From an uncultured Mycoplasma sp. (lineage in GTDB: Bacteria; Bacillota_I; Bacilli_A; Mycoplasmatales; Mycoplasmoidaceae), in contig CASDXH010000009.1 in the NCBI GenBank assembly GCA_949285105.1, forward strand, positions 1 to 36,349: a stretch of DNA of 36,349 nucleotides. The letters run 5' to 3'. The first letter of the stretch is position 1. Each line of letters starts with the position of its first letter. The translations under genes were made by a program, and so were the position numbers. The notes under the pieces were generated by a model, which worked only from the letters and a program-made list of their open reading frames with translations, was not told where the DNA came from and ran no database searches. Shown here in pieces: positions 28,954 through 36,349 of this stretch.

Positions 28954-31803
28954 TTATTCCATTATTTTTTCTAAAAATTCACCTGTATAAGAAACTTCTT
29001 TTTTATTAATGATTTGTTCAGGAGTTCCAGTTGCAATAACTCTTCCTCCATTATCACCACCATCTGGACCTAAATCAATTATGTAATCTGCTACTTTTAT
29101 TAAATCTAAATTATGTTCAACAACTATAACAGTATCACCATGATCTACAATGAAATTTAAAACATTAATTAGTTTAGAAATATCGTGAACATGTAGACCA
29201 GTTGTTGGTTCATCTAATACATATATCGTTTTACCTGTTGGTTTCTTTTGTAAATATTTAGCTAGCTTAATTCTTTGAGCCTCACCACCAGATAATTGAG
29301 TTGATGGAGTACCAAGTTTTAAATAAGATAATCCTACATCATGCATTAGATCAAGTTTTCTTTTAATTTGAGGATTATCATAAAAGAATTCTATCGCCTC
29401 ATAAACACTCATTTCTAATACATCATAAATTGATTTACCTTTGTATAAAACTTGTAATGTTTCTTCATTATATTTTTTACCACCACATTCAGTACATTTA
29501 ACATATACATCTGGTAAAAAATGCATTTCAATTTTTATTACACCGTCTCCACAACAATTCTCACATCTTCCGCCTTTTACATTAAACGAAAATCTTCCTT
29601 TATCATAACCTCTAGCTTTAGATTCTTTGGTTTTTGTATAAAGGTCTCTTATATCATCAAACACAGAAACATATGTTGCAGGATTACTACGTGGTGTTCT
29701 ACCAATTGGATCTTGAGAAACTTTTACTAATTTGTCGATAAATTCTGTACCCTTTATTTTCTTAAAAGGTTTTGGAATTATAAATGGATTTGAAATCTTT
29801 TGCTCTATCCCTTTTATTAGTGTTTCATTAACAAGAGTTGATTTTCCGCTTCCACTAACTCCTGTGACAGCAATAAATTTACCAAGAGGAAATTTAACAT
29901 CAACATTTTTTAAATTATTACCACTTGCACCAATAATTTCAATTACTTTCCCATTACCACTACGTCTTGTCTTTGGTACTTCAATCTTTAATTTTTTTGA
30001 TAAGTATTTACCTGTAATTGAATCAGGGTTTTTCATAACTTCTTCAACTGTACCTTGAGCTACAACATTACCACCATAAATACCAGCACCTGGACCTATA
30101 TCAATTAAATGGTCTGATGCCATCATTGTATCTTCATCATGTTCTACAACAATTAAAGTGTTACCAAGGTCTCTCATATTCTTCAACGTATTAATTAATT
30201 TTTCATTATCTTTTTGGTGAAGACCAATTGATGGTTCATCAAGAACATATAAAACACCCGTTAAAGATGAACCTATCTGAGTTGCTAATCTAATTCTTTG
30301 ACTTTCACCACCACTTAAAGTAGCTGCTGCTCTAGATAATGTTAGATAATTCAATCCAACATTTTCCAAAAAAGACAAACGATTTACAATTTCTTTTAAA
30401 GCGAGATTTGCAATTTTTTGATCTGACTCACTTAAAGATAATTCCAAAAAGAATTTAGATAAAGATGTAATATTTTTTTCTGTTAATTCAATGATATCAG
30501 TTTCGTTTATCTTTACAGATAATGATTCATCAGAAAGTTTTTTACCATGACAAACATTACAAGGAATATTAGACATGAATTTAGAATAAAATTCTCTTGC
30601 AGCTTCACTTGTTGTCTCATGATATCTTCTTTTAATCAAATTAGATACACCTTCAATGTATTCTTGTGATTCAACTTTTTTACCATTAGATAATTCAATG
30701 GAATAACTTATTGGTTCATCAGAACCATAAAGAATTATGCTTCTTTCTTCCTTTGTTAAATTTTTAACTGGTTTGAACATATCAATTTTGTAATGTTCTC
30801 ACATCGCCATCATTTTCTTTAAATCATATGGTGGATCTGTAATTACATTCTTATAATATTCAATTCCACCTTCATAGATAGATAAGTCTTTATTAACAAA
30901 TATTTTTGCTTCGTCTGGCTCATAAGTAAAACCTAGTCCATTACAGTATTTACATGCTCCAATTGGAGAGTTAAAAGAAAATAATCTTGGTTCAAGTTCA
31001 GGAATTGAAAAACCACAAACATCACAAGCATGAGTTTGACTATAACTGTACTCTGATTTGTCACATAACACAGTTACTTTACCATTTGATTCTTTTAAAG
31101 CTTTTTCAACAGCTTCATAAATTCTACTTCTTGTTGGAGTATCTTTATTTAAGACAACTCTATCAATAATTATTTCTATGGTGTGTTTTTTGTTTTTATC
31201 TAATTCAATCTCTTCATCAAGAGAATAAATATTATTATCAACTCTTAATCTTAAAAAACCTATTCTTTTTAACTCTTCAAACTTATTTTTAAATGTTCCT
31301 TTTTCTTGCACAACAATTGGAGAAAGGATTTGGATCTTTGAATTGTCTTCAAATTTAAAAATGTTATCAACTATTTGTTTTGTTGAAAGGGTTTTAATTA
31401 AACCATGACCATTCTTACAATATGGTTTACCAATTCTTGCATATAAAAGTCTTAAGTAATCATATATTTCAGTTACAGTACCAACTGTACTTCTTGGGTT
31501 GTGAGATGTGGTTTTTTGATCTATAGAAATTGATGGAGAAAGTCCATCAATTGAATCCACATCAGGTTTTTCATTACCACCTAAAAATTGTCTAGCATAA
31601 GAACTTAAAGATTCTAAATATCTTCTTTGCCCTTCAGCATAAATAGTATCAAAAGCTAGTGATGATTTACCACTACCACTTAAACCTGTAATCACTACAA
31701 ACTTATCTTTAGGAATAGTGATATCAATATTTTTTAGATTATTTTCTCTTGCACCTTTAACAACAATATAATCTTTTGTATTAACTAAATTTTTAGAACT
31801 CAT
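28954..31803 (-). CDS. uvrA: Excinuclease ABC subunit A
   Basis: A 949-residue UvrA, the damage-sensing ATPase of nucleotide excision repair, acting as a dimer with UvrB. Two ABC modules are complete: Walker [10 protein letters not shown] (40-48) and GVSGSGKST (about 628-636), signatures LSGGESQR and LSGGEAQR, Walker [11 protein letters not shown] and [10 protein letters not shown]. Zinc-binding cysteines are seen in CDVCGF...CKYCNG and CENCCGDG...CTECGG, and a third CNVCHG near residue 414. A TGA at 30799 is Trp and joins the halves. SD AAGGA overlaps the end of the gene before it. It is last in a four-gene operon. Confidence 0.97.
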
Positions 31804-31804
31804 A

Positions 31805-32158
31805 TTAATCCTTCTTCTTTTTAGATGTAATTATTTTTTTCTTGCTCTTTGATGACATAATAGTGGTAACAATATCAGCTACTTCATCAACGTCTTTTTG
31901 TATTTCTTCTTTATTTATTGAATCTAGTGATTCAACAAACAAATTAAAATTCTTTTTGAATTCAGATTCCTCGCTTCTCAGATTTTGGAAACCTTCATCA
32001 AAAGAATCGATTAAGTCTATTAACTCCATTAATTTTGGTTTATATTTTATAACCTTGTCTTTAACAACACTTTTTATAGCAATTTTTGAATCATCATCAA
32101 TTAGTTTATATAAATAAACTAAAGCAGCTAATTTAATTCCATTTTTTAAATATGACAT
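31805..32158 (-). CDS. Small hypothetical protein before uvrA, 117 aa
   Basis: Starts [20 protein letters not shown], a short amphipathic or weakly hydrophobic N-terminus. A long charged helical region follows ([19 protein letters not shown]), then a lysine-rich end ([15 protein letters not shown]). It is likely helical and peripheral to the membrane. It lies 3 nt after the next upstream gene and 1 nt before uvrA, so it is co-translated. No family recognised. Confidence 0.78.
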   Translation of the reverse strand: MSYLKNGIKLAALVYLYKLIDDDSKIAIKSVVKDKVIKYKPKLMELIDLIDSFDEGFQNLRSEESEFKKNFNLFVESLDSINKEEIQKDVDEVADIVTTIMSSKSKKKIITSKKKKD

Positions 32159-32161
32159 AAA

Positions 32162-32536
32162 TTATTTTTTATCTGTAGCTATAACGTCTTTTATTTTCTT
32201 TTGGAATTTTTTAACTGCTTCTTTATTGTTTGATACATAAGTTATTAATGAATCTGAATTCTTTTTAATTACTGCTTCAAAAAGATCAACATAACTTGAT
32301 AGCTTTACTAAAGCTTCAACTGTAGGAGTAACAAATTCTGACTTATAAATTAAATCTTCCAAAAGATAATCCATTTTTTTGCTTACAATGCTTATTTTTC
32401 TGTAAGAAATAATTTTATATATACCAGCAATAATAGATATAACAACAAGAATCCCAATTAGTATTAGCAACCATAATGGAATACCCAAAACATTAGCTGT
32501 ATTGTCAGTTGCATTAATTAAATATGTTAACTTCAT
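32162..32536 (-). CDS. Single-helix membrane protein, 124 aa
   Basis: A transmembrane helix at about residues 19-43 (IPLWLLILIGILVVISIIAGI) leads into a basic, helical cytoplasmic domain (YRKISIVSKKMDYLLEDLIY and FQKKIKDVIATDKK). The layout resembles DUF948-type proteins, but I cannot assign it. GAGG SD before the ATG at 32536. Second gene of the uvrA operon. Confidence 0.78.
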   Translation of the reverse strand: MKLTYLINATDNTANVLGIPLWLLILIGILVVISIIAGIYKIISYRKISIVSKKMDYLLEDLIYKSEFVTPTVEALVKLSSYVDLFEAVIKKNSDSLITYVSNNKEAVKKFQKKIKDVIATDKK

Positions 32537-32559
32537 TTTTACCTCGTTATGTAATACTT

Positions 32560-32931
32560 TTAAATTATAAAAGAACTCATTATGCTAATAGTGTTGCTTT
32601 GATCTGTATTTTTATCACCACTTAAAAATACACTGTTCATTAAGAAAAATATTATAGAACAAATTAATAATATCAAAGTTATCATAAATAAAAATGTGAA
32701 TCTATTAAGATATCAGAATTTTTTTAATCAATGAAAACTATCAGCGATTCCTTCATATTCTTTTTTGCTATTTCTATAGATGAAGCAAAATACACCAGCA
32801 GTTATAGCAAGAGCAAGGAATATACCACCTATTAAATAGTAAACTCAACTTTGTGGCCCAAAGTATCCTGTTGAGTTATTAATTGGATCATTATTGTTTA
32901 CAGCGTTGAAAAACATAAATAAATAATTCAT
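32560..32931 (-). CDS. Two-helix membrane protein, 123 aa
   Basis: First gene of the uvrA operon, missed under the standard code because of TGA (Trp) codons such as in SFHWLKKFWYL. Helices at about 29-52 (WVYYLIGGIFLALAITAGVF) and 78-100 (FTFLFMITLILLICSIIFFL). The loop KEYEGIADSFHWLKK between them is polar and probably inside. Start at 32931 (MNYLFMFFNAV) with only a weak GGTG SD; an ATG at 32916 is an alternative. Ends with TAA at 32560. Not recognised. Confidence 0.75.
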
Positions 32932-32958
32932 AACAAAAACACCAATTCTATTTATATT

Positions 32959-32964
32959 ATTATA
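32959..32964 (-). promoter_or_regulatory. -10 box of the uvrA operon
   Basis: TATAAT on the minus strand, 28 nt upstream of the ATG at 32931. No LexA-type (SOS) palindrome is evident. Confidence 0.5.
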
Positions 32965-33063
32965 GTTATTTTTAATTGTTTAAGTTTAAAAACTTATTGT
33001 ATTACAAATCATTAATAGATTCTAATAATCCTTATTCACAAAAATGAATCCTATTAGAAAAAT

Positions 33064-33094
33064 AAAAAAAGCTATAAATATAAAATTTATAGCT
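33064..33094 (-). terminator. Terminator after the structured RNA region
   Basis: AGCTATAAAT and ATTTATAGCT form a perfect 10-bp stem with a 5-nt loop and a run of seven Ts. Confidence 0.92.
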
Positions 33095-33207
33095 CCGAAT
33101 TAAGGCTGGTTTATATTCACTGAATATAAACATAGTCACGGGTGATAACTACAATTAAATTCTACAACAAATTAAATGTTATGTTAATAGCTTGTAGTTT
33201 TTATCAA
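33095..33207 (-). ncRNA. Structured 3' region or small RNA after BspA-like gene
   Basis: This 113-nt stretch between the gene stop and its terminator is unusually structured. A perfect 10-bp hairpin GTTTATATTC-AGT-GAATATAAAC lies at 33109-33131. AACTACAA (33192-33199) can pair with TTGTAGTT (33147-33154), or alternatively its CTACAA part with TTGTAG (33162-33167), giving two exclusive folds. GTTATCACCCGTGAC, relatively G/C-rich for this genome, and CAGCC lie between. It may be a long 3' UTR, a small RNA processed from it, or an RNA with its own promoter. No known family recognised. Confidence 0.4.
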
Positions 33208-34140
33208 CTATTTTTTAACATTAAAACTAATGTTATCAGCAACCATTACATCATTTCCTTTTTCTTTTAAATAATCAGAAATTTTTACTATTTCTGATTT
33301 AAACTCAGATGTAGATGTAATTACTACTTTATTTTCTTTACTACCTGAATTGCTAAATAATCATCATAAGCTTCAGAATGTTACATTAGCTTTGTCAGTA
33401 GGCAGTTTAGCAACTGAATAGTCAAAACCTTTAATGTCTGCAAAATCAACATTTTTAAGATTTGTACAATTAGCAAAAGCTGCAGAGTCTATTCAAATTT
33501 TGTTGTCATTTCCAATAAAGTTTACATCTACTAAAGAGCTACAAGCATAGAAAGCTTGGTAACCTACAGTTTTTATATACGTTGATATTTCAACTTCTTT
33601 TAATTTCTTAGCTCCTTTGAAGAAACCATCAGGAATATTATTTGCTCCTTTACCAATTTCAGCATACTCTAAACCTCTTAAAAAACTTGGCGCATTAGTA
33701 ACAGCTTCTTGAAGTCTTAAATGTTTAAATCCTTCTTCATCTCCAATGAAAAGTTTTTTAATAGCACTTGTTTTAGAACTATCAAACATGTTTCCGTTGC
33801 CCTTAAAGTAATTTCTTAATTCTTTGTAATAGTCTTCAGAGTAAGTTACATTTTTATTGTCAATTTTTGATGGAAGAATTATTTTATCAAATTTTTCATC
33901 TCCATTTGTTTGTGGTTGAAATTTTGAAATAGTAATATCACCATTTTCACCTATAGTAATATTTTCTTTTCCAAATATTATAGAAGCGTCATCAAAACTA
34001 ATGTTGTCAACTATAGAATCATTTTTGTTTTCAACAACTCTTTCTACCCTATCCAAATAAATTAAAGCTCCAACTGTACCAACAACCAAGGCACATCCAA
34101 GAGTAATAAATAAAGATTTTAAAAATTTTCTTTTAGCCAT
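33208..34140 (-). CDS. BspA-like leucine-rich repeat surface protein
   Basis: A 310-residue protein with an N-terminal signal or anchor (KRKFLKSLFITLGCALVVGT, residues 3-22, plus GALIYL). A spacer follows, then LRR_5 (BspA/Treponema type) repeats at about 150-240: IPDGFFKGAKKLKEVEI, YIKTVGYQAFYACSSLVDVNF and WIDSAAFANCTNLKNVDF. The C-terminal 60 residues are outside the repeats. LGC in the signal is not a clean lipobox, so an uncleaved anchor is as likely as a lipoprotein. TGA codons are Trp (VTFWSLWWLF). Such proteins are surface exposed and often bind host matrix. SD AAGG lies a few bases before the ATG at 34140. Confidence 0.85.
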
Positions 34141-34262
34141 AAAAACCTTCTAAAAGTATATAGTAATTATATTATGAAAATCGTCAATTTTAATAAAAAG
34201 AATTTTTTAATTTATGGCTTTGAAAAATAATATTTTCTAACCAATTTTTACATCCAAAAATT

Positions 34263-34296
34263 ATAAAAAAATGATGATTTAAACAAAAAATCATCA
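34263..34296 (-). terminator. Terminator after the S9 peptidase
   Basis: TGATGATTT and AAATCATCA form a perfect 9-bp stem on the minus strand, followed by seven Ts. Confidence 0.9.
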
Positions 34297-34311
34297 ATAA
34301 TAAATAAGGAT

Positions 34312-36318
34312 TTATAGATATTTTTTAAGTCAATTTAGTATCTCAGAATATCATTTAACTTTATGATTTGGTTTACCTGTAAGCAAGATACTATGATTTT
34401 CATTTTTAAAAATAATAAGTTTAGATTCAATGTTCTTATACTTTAATCCATTGTACATTTGAACAGATTCATTTAGATTACATCTATAATCAAGTTCTGG
34501 ATGTAAAAATAGTGTTGGTGTACTAACTTTATTCAAGTAGTTTATTGGAGAATGAAAATCTACCTTATCTTTATTTTCAAAAGGTGTAGATCCACATATT
34601 TTATAAACTAAGCCCTTACCTATATCACTTGTAAAAAATGTTGATCTTAAATCTGATATTCCTTTACATGATATTGCAGCTTTAAAGATATCGGTATGAC
34701 CTATTATTCAATTCACTAAATAACCACCATATGAGTTACCAATCACTGCAATTTTATTTTCTAAAATATTATCATTAAATTTGCTAATAAATCAGTTAAC
34801 AAAGTCCATTATGTCAATATAGTCTAATACTCCAAACTTCCCAGAGATATTTGAAAAAATATCACCCTTACCATCGCTTCCTCTAGGATTACAATAAATC
34901 ACAAAATAACCATTAGAAGCTAATAATTGAGCTTCATAATATAATTGATTACTATAAATAATTTTTGGTCCACCATGAATTAATAAAACAACAGGATATT
35001 TTTCCTTTTTATCAAAATTTGAAGGATAAACAACAAACCCCTCAAGTTTATTATTTTCTATTTCCTTATAACAAAAAACATTAACATCACAGAAGTTAGT
35101 ATTATCAGAATAATCTTTATTAAATGTTGTTAAACATGATGATAAATCTTTATTAACTAAATAAAGTTCTTGTGGTTTATTACTTGTTAATAAGTTAATA
35201 ATAAATTTATTTTCTTCTATTATTTCAAGATCAATAATATTCCCATTATTATTGCTATCGAATATTTTCATTATCTCTCCTGATTTGTTAACCTTATAAA
35301 TATTGTTTGCATAATCTTCAGTAGTACATAAATACAATTGATTATTAAAAACTTTAGGAACAAATTTCTGATTATATGTTAAATCACTTGAAATAGTATT
35401 GTCATAAGATAAATCAAGTTTATTAATACTTATTCATTCTATATTTTTAGTATTAATATGGAATAACTTACCATTAATATTTTTATTTAATGTTGAGTAA
35501 TTTTGCACACAACAAATAACATCTGTATCATCAACTAAATTAGCAAATTGCACTCTATAATCTTTATCTATAATAAGAGACTTAATATCATCTCTTTCAT
35601 TATCAAATAAATATAGTCCATTATTTGTAATAAGACTATCATTAAAAGAACTTGTTATAAAAAGTATTTTGTTATTGTAAACTGTATAATCAGAACAAAA
35701 TTGTTCTTTCTTATTTAAACACTTATATCTATCTTCTTCTTTGTAGTATAGATACAAGTGAATGTATATATCATTTGTATAACCCAAACCATTTATGTTA
35801 ACTGGGGTTTTATTTATTAAATAGTAATCATTGTTTTGGTTATTTATAAAATTAATTTTTTCTTTTTCAGGACTTCTTATATCATTAATTATTTTTTTAA
35901 AAGGGTTAGTAACAACCTTAAAAATATAAGTGTTATCTTTTAACTTATCAACAGAAATAATATTTAATTTAACATTGAAAAAATATCTTGGTTCACCATG
36001 ATTTATATTTATTTTATAAATAGAACTTCAGGTTTCTCCTCTATCAATCAATGCAAGTATTTCCTTATTTCTATATGTTCCATCAAAAATAATTTCATCA
36101 TCACTATCCCAACAAAAATCACTAATCTTTCCATCAAATGTTAGCTGATTTATTTTGTTAGAATCAAGATCCATTAGAAAAAGATTACTATCATATTTAT
36201 TTTCATTTTTATTTGCTTCGCTAACAATAAAAGCTAAATGCGATTTTGTTCCATTTAACTTCATTTTAGAAATAAACTTATGTTTAAAAATATCATTTAA
36301 ATTTACATTTTGTTTCAT
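34312..36318 (-). CDS. S9 family serine peptidase (acylaminoacyl/dipeptidyl peptidase type)
   Basis: A 668-residue prolyl-oligopeptidase-fold enzyme that cleaves short peptides. The N-terminal ~380 residues form a beta-propeller-like region (SNLFLMDLDSNKINQLTFDG is a WD40-like PD40 repeat). The C-terminal alpha/beta hydrolase has PVVLLIHGGP, NPRGSDGKGD, nucleophile Ser529 in GNSYGGYL, Asp610 in HPELDYRC and His642 in KNENHSILL, so the triad is complete. No signal peptide, so cytosolic; likely used to gain amino acids from peptides. TGA codons are Trp throughout, and the gene is whole. SD is weak (AGGG, 14 nt from the ATG). Confidence 0.93.
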
Positions 36319-36341
36319 AGACTATAATATTACCCTAAGAA

Positions 36342-36347
36342 ATTATA
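36342..36347 (-). promoter_or_regulatory. -10-like box before the S9 peptidase
   Basis: TATAAT on the minus strand at the very end of the window, 24 nt upstream of the ATG. The -35 region is outside the window. Confidence 0.45.
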
Positions 36348-36349
36348 AA

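Noticed and set aside
3702-32117. Open frames antisense to real genes (for example 3702-3911, 7874-8092, 10570-10860, 13819-14121, 20026-20268, 29732-30058, 31842-32117)
   Set aside because: They lie opposite confidently identified or SD-backed genes, lack a Shine-Dalgarno, and have low-complexity or hydrophobic shadow translations.
33095-33207. tracrRNA or purine-riboswitch reading of the structured region
   Set aside because: No Cas9 gene, CRISPR repeat or anti-repeat is in the window. The CCGTGACTATG string only superficially resembles the purine riboswitch and lacks the rest of its core.
1123-36318. Many genes appear split into adjacent in-frame pieces
   Set aside because: The breaks are single TGA codons at conserved Trp positions (AKR, MtlA, UvrA, ThyA, permease, peptidase). 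This is genetic code 4, not frameshift decay. Only 27705-28297 and 28310-28834 show real stops and shifts.

Overview
The window reads as the chromosome of a mollicute (Mycoplasma/Malacoplasma type). It is strongly AT-rich, and nearly every conserved gene stays open only if TGA is read as tryptophan (genetic code 4). All gene ends given here were re-derived with TAA and TAG as the only stops. Many genes recognised by standard-code translation are therefore longer or fused here: S4 gains WYNRLT, and the giant permease is one frame of 1628 codons. A species cannot be fixed from the sequence alone. The mannitol genes, very large FtsX-type permease and BspA-like protein would suit the Malacoplasma penetrans/iowae branch (inference).

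Layout. 1-732: an edge gene and rpsD with a structured leader. 1.1-4.9 kb: an aldo/keto reductase, a divergent kinase-fold protein with a substituted catalytic Asp, a large acidic unknown and a small membrane protein. 5.0-8.8 kb: an ascorbate-type PTS (ulaC-ulaB-ulaA), followed by a membrane-anchored unknown that overlaps a ribulose-phosphate-3-epimerase-family gene. 8.8-9.9 kb: the rplU-prp-rpmA operon with an L21-type leader. 10.1-12.4 kb (+ strand): a small membrane protein, then folD-thyA. 12.4-13.4 kb: a four-helix membrane protein.

13.7-18.6 kb is a mannitol operon in the order mtlF-mtlD-aldo/keto reductase-mtlA. A perfect 12-bp inverted repeat lies at its promoter. MtlA carries an approximately 330-residue charged, coiled-coil-like insert between EIIC and EIIB. 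18.7-19.3 kb is an hpt-like phosphoribosyltransferase. 19.3-27.5 kb holds two LolD/MacB-type ABC ATPases with long low-complexity N-terminal extensions, a BI-1-like membrane protein and the giant permease. 27.7-28.8 kb is a scar: an IS256-family transposase remnant abuts the decayed 5' end of a second permease gene. 28.9-32.9 kb is an operon of three small membrane or associated proteins ending in uvrA. 33.1-34.1 kb encodes a BspA-like leucine-rich surface protein followed by a structured 3' RNA region. 34.3-36.3 kb is an S9 serine peptidase.

The genes suggest PTS import of a pentitol or ascorbate-like compound and of mannitol, entering glycolysis or the pentose phosphate pathway through MtlD and the epimerase. 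They also suggest thymidylate synthesis fed by FolD, purine salvage by Hpt, and a surface export system of MacB/FtsX type. No tRNA, rRNA or CRISPR array was seen. The best candidates for something not yet described are the MtlA insert, the structured RNA after the BspA-like gene, the giant permease with its tailed ATPases, and the terminator hairpin that also carries the next gene's ribosome-binding site at the left edge.
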